A stretch of DNA of 64,000 bases from Dermacentor variabilis. Its lineage: Eukaryota > Arthropoda > Arachnida > Ixodida > Ixodidae. The stretch spans positions 124,533,105-124,597,104 of the forward strand of contig NC_134572.1 in NCBI RefSeq assembly GCF_050947875.1, written 5' to 3'. This document shows, piece after piece, positions 13,144-24,383 of the stretch. Under the pieces are notes generated by a model, which worked only from the letters and a program-made list of their open reading frames with translations, searched no databases and was not told the origin of the DNA. Made by a program: the position numbers and the translations under genes. The number at the start of each line of letters is the position of its first letter. Position 1 is the first letter of the stretch.

Positions 13144-14739
13144 CTGAAAAGACAGTTGTACTGCAGCACATCCACGAGGAGGAAAGTGGACCGAAGCATT
13201 TCTGTAGAGTGACGTGGCGCGCGAGAAACGTCGGAAAAGATTCGCCGAAGCAAAATCTGCTTGGCATATTTGCCCAGCGTCTTAAGATTGCGCTGCGCTG
13301 CAGACGGAACCTGTTGTAAGACTTGATTAAGCGCAAGCGCTTAACTAAATTAGGCGCCTAAACACGGACGCGGCTCGTCGGTTGGTTCCCTCATCTTCGC
13401 TCACTTGTGCCCTGCATTTCTCTCTGTCGCTCACTGCTTTCTTTCCCTTATTTGTTTCTGTCGCCACCTCCATAATTCTCGAGATTTTGTGTTCTTTCCG
13501 TGGCCCCGCCCGTGTGTTCGGTTTTCATTACCCTGATGTTGTGCTTTTCACGTCAGCGCGCTCTTTGTTCCTTCTTATCGTGCTTCGACGGCTCGCGTGC
13601 ACCCGCCACTTTCGGCAACAGCAGCGGAACGTTTCGACTTTTCTCCGTTAAAGCTCCTCGCTGGTTTGTGCTACTTTGTACGCGTTTCTCCGGTCTGTGT
13701 GCGTTCTCTATATTCTCGCTTAGGTACACTTTCCATCCGTCAACAGAGCAGGGCCTCGTTTTAGCCGTAACGCGAGCCGGTAATGAGCACACGTCTCAGC
13801 TGTTCCCCCTTGTTCACATTATGGTTTTTGTGCCTCTATTTTTTTTTTTCGGACGGCGCAGTGTATCCTTAGCCTTCCGTGAGCGTGTTCAAGATATCCC
13901 AGTCCCTCGCGCGTTCGTCGAGGTCGAAGTTTCTCTCTCTCTCTCTCTCATTCCCTCCTTTATTTTACTTAAACGCGACGCTTAACTATGCGTACGTGCG
14001 CCCGGCGTCGCTCTTTATTTCACGTAAAATTGTTTTAGTAGCCATATTGCGCGTTTAATTTTCTTGTGGTTGATCATCTAGATATACTTGTTATAGCATC
14101 ATTTCGCCCCCGCTCTTTTCTCTGGTTTATTGGGGGTTAACTATATGGCCTCTCAAGAGACTACAAGGCATACGAAGGTGCCCTTTAGAACTGTTGATGA
14201 AACTGGTGACAACTGCAGCACGTCGTCGGCGCGTGCTCGCTGAAGCTCATATGCGACGGGTTTGTGACCTATAACACGTACTGCACAACGGCAGCATAAG
14301 TTAGCAATATTATAAAGTTAAAGCGCATTGCAAGGTGGGTCCCGATACCCCCACCGTGACTCGCGCTCGTGTCCAGCTCTAGTGCGCGCTTGCTTGACGC
14401 GTCGGAGCCGGTGGCGCGCATATCGCTGTTGCACCACGCCTTCGCCACGTCCCATACCTGGAGAGTTAATTCGATCTCCGCTTTCTGTGCTTTAATTCGC
14501 TCGTTATAGTTGTACGCAAGCAGCTGCCGAACGACGCGCATATGGAAACATTGGCCTCGCCGTCCAGCCACGGTATGGGCTGTTGTTACGACGTGGCAAG
14601 TGGACGACATAAGACTGACCGAGGGCATCGTGAGTCGAGAGATGGGGACAGTGGCGAGACGCAGTCTAATAAAACTTAGCTGTTTTATTTACATAATGAA
14701 AGTCATAGGTGAAAGTGCGTAAAATGTGGGGAAAGGGGG

Positions 14740-15177
14740 GGGGGCTTTGTTTTAGGCAGTTTTATGAAACCTGGAGGCTTACGAAAAGGGTTCTGCTGAA
14801 ATCGAGGACGACGCAACGAGCTATGGAAAGAAGAATGATGGGTGTAACGTTAAGGGATAAGAAAAGAGCAGATTGGGTGAGGGAACAAACGCGGGTAAAT
14901 GACACCTTAGTTGAAATCAAGAAAAAGAAAGGGGGAGGGGGGCATGGGCCGGACATGTAATGAGGAGGGAAGATAACCGATGGTCATTAAGGGTAACGGA
15001 CTGGATTCCAAGGGAAGGGAAGCGTAGCAGGGGGCGGTAGAAACTTAGGTGGGCGGATGACATTAAGACGCCTGCAGGGACAACATGGCCACAATTAGTA
15101 CATGACCGGGGTAGTTGGAGAAGTATGGGAGAGGCCTTTGCCCTGCAGTGGGCGTGACTAGGCTGATGATGATGATG
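14740..15177 (+). mobile_element. RTE-like non-LTR retrotransposon, 3' fragment (pseudogene)
   Basis: The conceptual translation matches the C-terminal end typical of RTE/BovB-like ORF2 proteins. It reads TTQRAMERRMMGVTLRDKKR, then WAGHVMRREDNRW, then RWADDIKT and finally SWRSMGEAFALQWA before a TGA at 15155-15157. The frame changes in the G-rich stretch near 14930-14943, and a TAG at 15038-15040 interrupts the second part, so the copy is dead. It ends in a short (GAT)n tail at 15164-15177, a common 3' end of RTE elements. The endonuclease and most of the reverse transcriptase are absent, as expected for a 5'-truncated insertion. Confidence 0.75.
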
Positions 15178-17213
15178 CTCCAGAAATGCCCCTAGTTCCC
15201 TAGAGGGGCAGGTCCGAATGTTGTCGGAATCCTTTTCTTCCGGAAGGCAGCGGGGTCGACAACGCGAAGGTCCTTGTTGCTCAGGTAGTGACGACGGCTT
15301 GACCGGGAACAACAGTGCTCCCGATTATTTGCCTAACAGGGCTCGATCAACAGGGAGTCTCGGGAATCGATGGGGTGCGGCTGGTTCAACGCGATTCCGA
15401 TGGCGGGATGGGCGCGTACTGTGTGGGACCGCAACGTTCAGCTGTTGCACAGGCTACGGTATCGTGCTCCGCGAGTGTCATCGCCGTCGAAACCAGTTCC
15501 GCGATCCTCCCGAGTCGTCCTCGGGTCTTAGAGGACAGCGTAACTTCGTGGCCTAGACCCCCGCTGTGTGCGTAAATAGCGTTCCACTCGGGGCGCGACG
15601 CGTCGTCGACGCAGAACGAGGCAGGCTCGCGCTGCAGCCTTTTACACACACGTTTTCTCACGCGGTAATTTCCAGGAAGGAGGAATAGCTGGCGCCGCGA
15701 GAAGCAGCGAACCCGCCGCACGCGCGCCTTGTTTCTCTCGTCTTCGCGACAACGAGGCCAGGGGGTAAGGAGCAGCAAGAGCGCGGCCGTGACAATTCCG
15801 CGGCCATTGCGGGCACGAGCTTTAAAACGGTTCGGCCGCCCTCTCCCGTCTGGCATCTTCTTCCTCGGCACTCGTGTCGAAAATGAAAAGCGTGTTCGTC
15901 GCCGCGTCGCGGCATATCTCCGACGTGTCGTCCTGGGTGCCGGAGGCACGGCGTGTCTGTGTCAGCCCCATTTGTCTCGTCCCAAGCAAGACCTCTTCCC
16001 CCACCTCAGCCCGACGCTTGAGTCTTCTTCTTTCCCCTTCTTCGCCGGGCTCGTCCCCCCTTCGAGCACTTCTCAAACCCCTTTGCTTAGTGTTGTGTGC
16101 CGGGTACGTCTCTTCTCTGTGCTCGTCGCACCGAGCGCGTGTTTTCTGAAGCGCCCGTGTGCAGGCCAGTGCGCCTTTCGGTGGAAGGCAATCCCGGCGG
16201 ACTATAAGCGACTATGCACGAACGGTGCACCGTGGGTGACGAAACTGTGAGTCTTAACCCCCCCCTCTTTCGAATGTTTACCTGCCACTCGAAAGGTATG
16301 GCGTTCTGTTTGGATGCAGGCGTGTAGCTGCATTGGGAAGATGAGCGCGAAGAAAGAGAAAAAAGGGGTAGAAGAGTAAGCTGTCGAGCGACACAGGTAG
16401 TGACACTCGTTCGGGAAGTTTTAACTTTCTCACTCGACATCTTCCTGCGCGGCAACTTGTCGTCGCTTTCGCGAAGCTGTTTTAAGCGTCCGTAAGTTTT
16501 ATAACAAAAAATTTTTTTTTGCAAGCTGCCACGGGGATACAGTTTCATTTGCGCGATTTTTTGTGATGTGCATACAAGTGTAGTTCTTGTTTAGGTCGTC
16601 TTGCAATGTTTATTTCTCGTCACTGGGCGAAAAGCACGATGCCGAACAGTTCATAAACTGAATGGGGGCAGTTGTGCTTACACTTTTGCACCCCTTCCTA
16701 TGGGTTGGTAGAGCGCCCATGATCCGCGCGGCGCTCAGCTGGAAGACGCCGTGTCATTTGGCAGCATGGCAGTCGTCGCTGAATTTATGCTCGCAGATGC
16801 GGCGATTGTGGCGGCCACTAATTTGTGCTCAAACACAAGGCACAGTCGTGCCAACGCTTATCGCGGAGTTTCGCCCGGAGATGGAAGGCTGTAAGAACTG
16901 TCCCACTACCGTGTGTCGTAAAGATTCCGGTGACGTTCACAGTTTATCGCGTACTTGGACGAGGATGAGCTAGACTGCGCAAATCGGCGAGGCGCCTTTG
17001 CCCGCGGGCCTTGCCTCGTCGATATGATCGAGAAACAGCCTTGCGTGCTTCGCTGCCGCCTTTTGGAACTGGTGAGGAACACTTCTGGCATTCGTTCGGG
17101 CTTGTCGATTGAGCTACGTAACTCTGAGGAAAAGCCGCGAAACGCGTGGAGCGAACCGTAGCTTACCTCGTCTACGGACACTTTCCACGCAACGCATATT
17201 TCGGCTGACGTAA

Positions 17214-17537
17214 CGCTGCAGTCAGTGGTCGATCGTTGTCCGGTGTCTCGCGTGGGTTTGTGGTGGATGGGGGCCGCTAGCTGTCCGCCTTGAAGTCTGG
17301 CGGCGAAGCAGTGACGCTACGGTGCGCTTCGCCGGCGTCTCTTGCGGTCGGACGTGTCTGCTTTTGCCCGTCTCTTTCTGTCTGCGCCGAGACCTTGATC
17401 GTGACCCCCGCTCCTCTGTGCCTGTTTCGTGTGCGCAGCGCCCCTCCGTGCCCGTTCCGCTGCCAGCCACCATTGTGCCCTGCCCGGTCCTTCCTCCAAC
17501 CGCCGCCGCCGCAACCACCACCACCACCTCAGCCACC
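17214..17537 (+). promoter_or_regulatory. Likely 5' UTR / promoter-proximal region of PCBP
   Basis: This CpG-rich region directly precedes the first coding exon. The reading frame of exon 1 stays open back to a TAA at 17211-17213 but has no in-frame ATG, so it is best read as 5' leader. A pyrimidine-rich stretch ending in GTGCGCAG at 17431-17438 could be a splice acceptor for an upstream noncoding exon. No convincing TATA box was seen close by, which fits a CpG-type promoter. The transcription start cannot be placed from sequence alone. Confidence 0.4.
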
Positions 17538-17612
17538 ATGGCAGCTGTAGACACCAAGGCACTCGACGGCCCCTCCGTCACCCTCACTGTCCGCCTGATC
17601 ATGCAGGGAAAG
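17538..17612 (+). CDS. PCBP: PCBP exon 1: N-terminus and start of KH1
   Basis: 75 nt, 25 codons, starting at an ATG in a strong Kozak context (GCCACCATGG). It is the first ATG in this frame after the TAA at 17211. The translation MAAVDTKALDGPSVTLTVRL continues IMQGK. The part from TLTVRL onward is beta-1 and alpha-1 of KH1 and resembles vertebrate PCBP 'LTIRLLMHGK'. The donor is AAG|GTGAGT at 17613, leaving phase 0. The next exon is 21.5 kb away. A (TC)n run lies about 20 nt inside the intron. Confidence 0.93.
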
Positions 17613-17633
17613 GTGAGTGCACGAGCCTGCCTA

Positions 17634-17654
17634 TCTCTCTCTCTCTCTCTCTCG
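17634..17654. repeat. (TC)n tract just inside intron 1
   Basis: A short TC dinucleotide run about 20 nt downstream of the exon 1 donor. Confidence 0.9.
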
Positions 17655-18020
17655 CACACAAGCTGCGCACAACCCTGCCCATGCTGCTGCCTTGATACCA
17701 TAGCGGCCGCACTTGCTGTCTGCGTCTTGCTTGCGCGCTTGCATCGTTCGCTGTCGTGTTCAGATGCCGTAATGGTGCGCACGCAGCCACCGGGGTCGAC
17801 ACTTGTACATGGATTGCGCGTTCCTGGTCGTAATGTAGTTTCGGGCAGCCCAAGAGAGCTGAATCACCGCGGCCATTCCCGATTACCATCTCGCTCGCGA
17901 CAGGGGACGCGGCGTCACGACTGAGACGGTAGCTGATATCCGCGGGAAGGATTAAACACACCGCGCGTGGCCGTGACCAGTTGCGTCGTCTGTCATCCCA
18001 AGTGTCTGTCGCGACCAAGA

Positions 18021-18188
18021 GGGGCGTATTCTCGGACGGCCACTTTCGGCGATACTATCACTTGAGTGACGTAGTACACAACGCGCTGAGTCATCCAGCC
18101 AATCAGCGCAATCGGTTTTTCTCAACCAACCAACTAGCGCGCACTAAAAGTGATATCTCCGAAAGTGACCGTCCGAGAATACGTCCCC
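18021..18188. mobile_element. Palindromic MITE (168 bp)
   Basis: The left end reads GGGGCGTATTCTCGGACGGC and continues CACTTTCGGCGATA. The right end is its inverted copy, ending GTCCGAGAATACGTCCCC. The arms are about 40 bp with only a few mismatches and surround about 85 bp of unique sequence. There is no open frame, so it is a nonautonomous foldback-type element. I could not assign a superfamily, because no clear target duplication is visible. Confidence 0.75.
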
Positions 18189-18688
18189 AAATCGCTCACA
18201 ACGGTTGCTTGGCTTCCGCGTAGTGCATATGTGCTCCCCTTCGGTGAACTCGAAATGCTGCGGCAACTCTTGTGGGCGTCTAGTAGCCCCATCGCCACAT
18301 TCAAATTCGTTTATGACATTGCATAGTATTACTATATGTTGGTATTATGTGGGCATTTGTAGCAATTACACTATATTTTTCTATTATAACGAAGGAACTA
18401 GTATGCACAGAGGCATGGACAAAAGTCTAGTATCTTTCTCTTTGCACCTTTCATCAAACAGGTACAGCAGTGGCATATAAAAAAAAAACAGCAGTTTCGG
18501 AAATACAAAGCAAGACCCTTTCGGCTCCTCAAATTTTTGTTGTCGTAATTCATAGTCAGCACGCGCCTATTTCAGGCTCAGTTGCAGGGTAGGGACGTTC
18601 TGCCAAGTATCTCCAATCACCTCGGTCGTGCGTCTACGTATAGTAAAGTGGCTGATTGGGCTAGCTAGTTGGTAGTTTATACTATATA

Positions 18689-18774
18689 CGTGAACAGCGC
18701 CAAAGCAACACAGGGATGGCTCAGCGCTCGGCCCGTCTCGTTCTCGTTCTCGTGTTGCTCGCGCGCTGTTCACG
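18689..18774. repeat. Inverted repeat / hairpin-forming repeat
   Basis: CGTGAACAGCGCCAAAGCAA at 18689 is inverted at 18750-18774, which ends GCGCGCTGTTCACG. The arms are about 25 bp and the loop about 37 bp. It is probably a small interspersed repeat; function is unknown. Confidence 0.6.
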
Positions 18775-20184
18775 TTCAACGTGTCCCCTGCGGATTTTCT
18801 GATCTGATTATTCCGCCAAATACTCTGCGACCATCTGCCCCGTTCTCGCTGAATAACAGTACGTGCAACGCAATGGTTACCTGTTCGAGCCGCATATGGC
18901 TCGACCTGCCAAACTACGCTTCTACCCTTTCATCTAGGTCACAGTTATCGTTTACCTTCGTTTTCATCACACTCCTCCTCTCCCTTCCTCTCTCTTGGCG
19001 TCGCGCCTGTCATTTTTCGTAACTATATAATCAGAAAACTGGGTTTCGGGCAGCGTGCCTTTTGTCAAAACGCTCTAGTTCGCGCACGCGTTAGGTTTGG
19101 TTAAAAAACGATGAACTCCGGCGGTAAATTGAAAAGGATTGAGCGGCGAGTGCTGGCTTGCCTGCTTTTTTCGAGCTGCCTTTAGCGGCGTAAGCGAAAG
19201 TAAACGAGACAGCGCAATACGTATGGTATGCTGTTGCTGCGACGTGGAACCTTGTGGATGTTGTTGGGTAGAGACGTTCGCTCATGCTCTATCTAGAATT
19301 CACGTCAGTCGAACCGCTTCAGCCTTGGAGCCCTGCCGCTTCGGGAGGACGTGTATATTGTTGGGCTTAGTCGGTTAAGCTTAGTCAGGTATGGGAGTTG
19401 GCGCAGCAAGAAAGACAAAAGAGAAAGCAAGCACGCTATAGAGGCTGCCGCATAGTCTCCCTGTGTTTGTAGTATTGAAATGTTTTTGTTTTTTTTTAAA
19501 CTAAGGTTCCGCTTTGGCTGTTTGCCCTCATAAGCAGGCGCCAGTGCTAGTGACCAGAGCGTTTCGCTTTCTGGGTATTTAGGCGCACGCAGTGTTGGCT
19601 TACATCCCTCACGTATATAGCGAGCTACTACGTAGACAAAAAAAAGCTCCTAAATATAGACCCACTAATTTGGCGCGGTGGGTTACGTAAACGCGCAACC
19701 ACTTTCAGCTTGTGCCGCTTCTCCACACAAGCGTGGGCGGCGACGTCTTGGCCCGTCCGCCTCACTCGTTACACCGTGCTCGATACAATGACGCATAACA
19801 ATGTTTCTTTCCCTCTCCTCTACGTTTATTAAGCAACTCGGAAATGTTGGACAGCGTCGAGAACTGCCGTCGCCACCCACTCTCGAGCTCTCTGCAAAAA
19901 CAGGACATGAGCGAGCAGCAATTATTAAACGCAAGTTAGGCAAACTGTAGCATGCATCGTTGTCAGACTTGTCTGCCACGCTGGTTTTGTGCCACAACCT
20001 CGGTCAAATCTGACCGGAATCTGTTGCGTGCAGCTAAAAGTATGACGACACTTGTTATATATATATATATTGGGGCAGTCCCCTATGCATGGTCGTGCTA
20101 CAAATGTTCCAGTGGTTCCACAACGCATGCAATAAAGTTCGATTCGTTTGTTCGTTCTTAGCAGTCTGCGTCTCTTTGAAGTAT

Positions 20185-20335
20185 TGTTACGGAAGGATGA
20201 ATGAAGGGAGGAACAAGGAGATCGCGAGATGCTGGCTGCTGCAGGTTGTTGGTGGTCAGCCATCCTAACTACTCAGACTCATTTTGTATATATATTGTAT
20301 ATACAATCTTCTATAATCCCAACATCCCCGTAACA
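20185..20335 (+). mobile_element. 5' LTR of a Ty3/gypsy-like retrotransposon
   Basis: A 151-bp segment begins TGTTACGG and ends CCGTAACA, a perfect 8-bp terminal inverted repeat of the TG..CA type. It is followed after two bases by TGGTGGAGGTGCGGGG (from 20338), which has the position and TGG start of a tRNA primer-binding site. The gag-like frame begins shortly after. No matching 3' LTR was seen in the window. Confidence 0.7.
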
Positions 20336-21647
20336 TATTGGTGGAGGTGCGGGGTACCACGGCTGGAAACGGAGCTCCGCAGTGGACGTCACATTCACCG
20401 TCCGCACCATCAATGACGGTGAGCACTCGGGATCAACGTCGTTGCCGCCTCCTACGTCACCGTCGCACGCTACGTCGCTGCCACCTTCGGTTGTCGTTGT
20501 TCAACCCAAGGATCCTGGAACTTTCTGCGGGACCGATGGCGCCGGCGTTGAAGAGTGGGTGGCCATGTACGAACGCATGAGTGGAATCAACAGATGGGAC
20601 CCTACGCTTATGCTAGCTGACCTGTTGTTCTTCCTAAGAGGCACGGCAAAGGTGTTGTACGAAAACCACGAAGAGGAGCTTAACAGCTGGGACCAATGCA
20701 AAGAGAAATTGACAGAGTTGTTTCGCAAACCAGCCGGCCGTAAAATTGCCGCAAAGCAGGAACTGGCCTCCCGTGCCCAATCCCCTACGGAGTCCTATGT
20801 CTCGTACATCCAGGACGTGTTGGCACTTTGTCGTAAAGCCGATCACGACATGACAGAAGCTGAGGAGGTCGGGCACGTGGTTAAGGGCACTGCTGACGAC
20901 GCGTTTAATCTGCTCATGTGCAAAAGCTGCTCTACAGTTGATGCAATAATTAAAGAGTGCCAACAATTGGAGCAGGCCGAAAGCCGACGCGTATTGCAAA
21001 CATTCGCCAGACTTCCAAATACAGCCGCAACGTCGACGTGTGAAGATCAACCGACACAGCAGCATGCGTCGCCATCAGAGGACGTGGGGCGAATCGTTAA
21101 ACGTGAACTGAATGCGATGGCGCCCGCAGCTTTCTGTTCGCGTAGCCCTGATGCTACCACATTTTAAGTTCATCTCGTACAAGCCATCGTTCGCCAAGAA
21201 CTTGAAAACATTGGTCGTCTACATTCTGTGTGTGCTGTCGCCCATCCCAGAGCTAACGAACGCCCTTCTACTATTTTCGCTTCACCCCGACGCTTCTCTC
21301 CGCGTCATCGCAACCCGACTGAGGGGAGAAGTGTGGACGACCAGCCGATCTATTTCACCTGTCGCCGCATTGATCATGTCGCACGATACTGTGGCAACTC
21401 GTGGCCCTCAACACCTCGCACGCCGACAAACCTGAGCCGTTTTGATGGAAATGCCCGCAATGTTTCGCCCACCGCCGAGTCTAACAGTGCCGACAACTCT
21501 GCTAGGAACACGTGGTACAGCCGCTCACCATCGCCGCGCGGACACCAGTCTCGTTCACCGCAAACACGTCGCCCATCTTCCCGTTCGCCGCAGCCACGTC
21601 ACCTTCCGTCCCCTGTGGTGCTTGGCCGCGACCTTTCGGAAAACTAA
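20334..21647 (+). pseudogene. Retrotransposon gag relic
   Basis: The reading frame is open from 20334 and encodes a Gag capsid-type domain. Motifs include EEWVAMYERMSG, DLLFFLRGTAKVLYENH, SWDQCKEKLTELF and SYIQDVLALCRKAD, which are typical of arthropod Ty3/gypsy Gag. No ATG is found near the start of the frame. A TAA at 21165-21167 interrupts it, after which the same frame continues to a degenerate zinc knuckle (TCRRIDHVARYC, first Cys lost) and an Arg/Ser/Pro-rich tail ending at 21647. It is not functional. It lies in the sense orientation within PCBP intron 1. Confidence 0.8.
20338..20353 (+). other. Putative primer-binding site
   Basis: TGGTGGAGGTGCGGGG lies directly after the 5' LTR and would pair with a tRNA 3' end in ...CCA. 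I cannot name the tRNA with confidence. Confidence 0.5.
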
Positions 21648-21699
21648 GAAATGCAGCCCTCAGAGGTGGTGCTGCATTGCCTACTACTGCAGCAAATCC

Positions 21700-21975
21700 T
21701 CTGTCTGTGCCCACAAGGAGAAGTGTAATAGACGTTTAAATAGACGGCGTAGCTGTCCAACTACTCGTCGACACTGGAGCCCACGTATCTGTGATGAGTG
21801 CTAGCCTCCGTAGATGCTTAAAGAAGGTCCTCACCCCAGCAGCTGCCCGAGTGCTTCGTGGGGCCGACGGCGGCTTGCTGGTTGTTCTTGGAATGTGTAC
21901 TGCGCGTTTAACTATAGCCGGCTGCCCTGCTTCTGTTCTCTATAACATCTCCGTAACAATATTTAATGTTACCCG
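21700..21975 (+). pseudogene. Retropepsin-like protease relic of the same element
   Basis: In a frame shifted relative to gag, the translation contains LLVDTGAHVSVMS, the aspartic protease active-site motif of retroelements (DTGA). A stop codon just upstream (VIDV then TAA at about 21737-21739) separates it from the preceding frame. The element then stops at a SINE at about 21977. No reverse transcriptase, RNase H or integrase follows, so most of pol is missing. Confidence 0.7.
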
Positions 21976-21976
21976 C

Positions 21977-22243
21977 CGCGCGGTATCTTAGTGGCTATGG
22001 CGTTGCGCGGCGAGGCTCGAGGTCAAGGGTTCGATCCCAGTCGCGGCGACCGCATTTCGATGGCGGGCGAAAATAAAAAAAAAACGCTCTTGTCTTAGAC
22101 TTAGGTGCATATATAACTTAGCTCGGATGGTCAAAACTAATCTGGAGTCCCCCCCCCCCCCCCCACACACACACACTAGGCATGTGTCATAGTCATATCG
22201 AGGTTTAGATCGGGGCGTAAAACCCCACAATTTAATTTAATTT
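21977..22243 (+). mobile_element. tRNA-derived SINE, Ruka-like (copy 2)
   Basis: The head reads GCGGTATCTTAGTGGCTATGG, with a B box GGTTCGATCCC at 22028-22038. The body has GCATTTCGATGGCGGGCGAAA, GTGCATATATAACTTAGC, GGAGTCCCC (expanded to a 16-C run) and GGGGCGTAAAACCCCACAAT, ending in repeated AATTT. It follows directly after the retrotransposon protease relic and may mark the truncation point. Confidence 0.8.
22149..22176. repeat. C-run followed by (CA)n inside SINE copy 2
   Basis: 16 C followed by a short CA repeat, from expansion of the SINE's own GGAGTCCCCC block. Confidence 0.9.
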
Positions 22244-22659
22244 GTCTTTAACGTCGTATTTTGTCGAACTTTCAGAGATATCCCTCCCGTGTATCGCCAC
22301 TTTAATAATTTCACCTTGTTTAACCATTGTTCGGACCTCTTTGACCGATCCCGGACACAATATTATTAAGTCACTTGCTAGAATGCGTTATAGTGTATAC
22401 TTGAAGTAACGCCTTGATATTCCCCGTCGTTCACACCGACATTCGAAGTGTAGGGAAAGGATGAGGCTACCAACTCGCTTGCACACAGTGGCTGACTTCG
22501 CGTTTCCTGACCCGAGACGAAAAAAAAAAAGAAAGCAAGAAAAATCTCGCCAGACAATTTAGGTTCTTTTCTGCGCCATGTGCGCCTCGCTCAATATCCT
22601 TCGGCTTTCTGCAAGAACATTTTTTTTTTTTCGTGCCATCCCAATCCGTTGCTCCTACA

Positions 22660-22945
22660 TACAATGTATCCGTTTACTTACACCGATAGTACTTGCCGCG
22701 ATTGTGGAGAAATAGCCACGTTAGAACACATGCTCTGGCGCTGTGCCCAGTCACGCTCTATCATCGATAACAGCTCGGCCAGATGGGAGGCGGTTCTCCG
22801 CAGCCCTCTTCTGGCTGACCAACTCTGGGCTGTGCAGCAAGGCCCGCGATGCGGCCCAGAGGCTTGGCCTTCCGGTGCTCACGTGGGAGCAGCCCGTTTC
22901 GTGATGATTCACGATCTGCAGGACCTCAATGAAGGTTTACCATAC
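22660..22945 (+). mobile_element. Non-LTR retrotransposon (LINE) 3' end, C-terminal zinc knuckle
   Basis: The translation MYPFTYTDSTCRDCGEIATL continues EHMLWRCAQS, which is the C-X2-C-X7-H-X4-C-type knuckle found at the C-terminus of many arthropod LINE proteins. SARWEAVLRSPLLADQLWAV follows. A one-base shift near 22840 restores ARDAAQRLGLPVLTWEQPVS and a TGA at 22902-22904, the family's usual end. GGACCTCAATGAAGGTTT follows as a 3' UTR. The copy is 5'-truncated and frameshifted. Clade (I, CR1 or R1-like) was not resolved. Confidence 0.7.
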
Positions 22946-23021
22946 CATACGGTTAGGCAGAGGCATTCGTTAAGTAATCGTGACAGTCTGATTTATAACC
23001 CGACAGACGACCATGCAGAGC

Positions 23022-23051
23022 GAACTTAATGCAGAGCTCTGCATTAAGTTC
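23022..23051. repeat. Perfect 30-bp palindrome
   Basis: GAACTTAATGCAGAG is followed immediately by its exact reverse complement. There is no spacer. Confidence 0.95.
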
Positions 23052-24173
23052 CTGGTGCAGGCCCCTATACGGATTCGTGCTGCAGGTGCTCCGCTGGTCC
23101 CAGCACGCATGCAGTCGTTGCGTGTGTGTGCTAAAATCGTCGCAGAACTGCACAGGTTTGCCGACAGTTATTTCACATCGCCCTCCTGTTCGCGGCTAAT
23201 TATTCGAGAGCCGGCAACGAGTTTAACGATCATGATTCTCGGTTATCGTCGCCTCCGCGCGTTGTGCAGGGGCGCACACAGACGAGAGTTGTTGAGGCCG
23301 CCTGTATACAGAAACGTGACCACCGGCAGTGGTATAGGCTTTTGGGCCCCTTGTAATATATGCCCTCTCTCTGATTAGCTAAGCGATAAAGTGATTTTGT
23401 CGGAGACTGATCAGTTTCCTGTAAACATGTGTCCTGTTGACTCAAGAGGGCGGGAACGAAAGAGGCGGCACGCTGTATACGGAGTGCACCTGTGCGTAGT
23501 TTCTTCTCTTTTCTTTTTATCGCTACGTTGACTGCCCTATATATTTACGTGGATGTCAAGGATGGTTATCGCCACTTTAATTTATCTTCTTTGTTTGTAT
23601 TCAGCACTATGATAATGTGCGGCGCAGTTTGTTGCGCAAAGCGGCCTATATTTAGGCGTCGCGCTGATCGTCACCTTTCTCGCGTTCGTTGCGCTGAACC
23701 GATGCTTGGCGCCAAAATATGTCTGTGCCACTTTTTTTAGCATTATCACTACATAAGCTGGCTCCGAAACGTGTGAGTGCGCATACCGTGGTGTGTTACA
23801 CTGCTGTAGCCAGTGCGGCAATTCGCGGCAAGAAAAAAAAGACAAGTGCGCATCTTTTGCACTCGGTAATAAAAGCGCCGCATTTCTTTTTTCGAGTCCC
23901 AAGAGAGATACTCGCGTATCGCCGGTGCTGCGACATCTGTGCAGAGCTACTGATGACGTTAATAACTTGTGATGACATCCTCTTTGAAACATGGCGGCGA
24001 CAGATAGTCACATATAGCCTGCTTGAGCTGATCAGGTTGTACTGCTTTATCTATTGCAGTCTAGCATTCGGCCTATCTCTTTTTCATCTCGTAAATTTAT
24101 AAGCCTGTAACGACTTTGGCTCCATCTCTTTCCTGTTTCTTATTCCATCAATACTAAAACGCATCTCGCTTGT

Positions 24174-24383
24174 CTAGACCGCTGACCACTTAGTAACACT
24201 CCCACGGGCTTTGATCCCCTGCGCTTCTAGAAGCTCAACGTTTTCTACGCTTCTGGTTCGGTGAACGTCAAGGCACTCCATTAGGATGTGCTGAGTCGGT
24301 TTATTCCTGCAGCCGGCACACACCTCGCCCTGTCGCGAATCTTTTCGCCTGTGTGTTTTTGCGCTCAGGCAGCCAGCTCGCAC
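24174..24383 (-). mobile_element. Possible LINE C-terminal fragment on the minus strand
   Basis: A 69-residue minus-strand frame contains CAGCRNKPTQHILMEC, a C-X2-C-X7-H-X4-C arrangement like the knuckle of LINE proteins, followed by HRTRSVENVELLEAQGI. The match is to motif style only, and no reverse transcriptase domain adjoins it. Confidence 0.4.

Larger units (their letters stand above)
1..17160. other. CpG-rich upstream DNA without a recognisable gene
   Basis: This stretch is rich in CpG and short open frames on both strands, but none of the translations looks like a known protein. Most open frames exist because GC-rich DNA has few stops. It contains microsatellites (listed separately), TATA-like motifs near 1640, 2341 and 6656, one SINE (about 10890-11082) and an RTE-like LINE fragment (about 14740-15177). 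Promoter or noncoding transcripts of the PCBP gene or of a neighbour could lie here, but nothing in the sequence proves it. Segment 5129-5760 lacks any recognised domain and may be an unclassified interspersed repeat. Confidence 0.6.

Noticed and set aside
13050..13340. Open frames of alternating Cys-Val or His-Thr
   Set aside because: They are translations of the TG/CG simple repeat.
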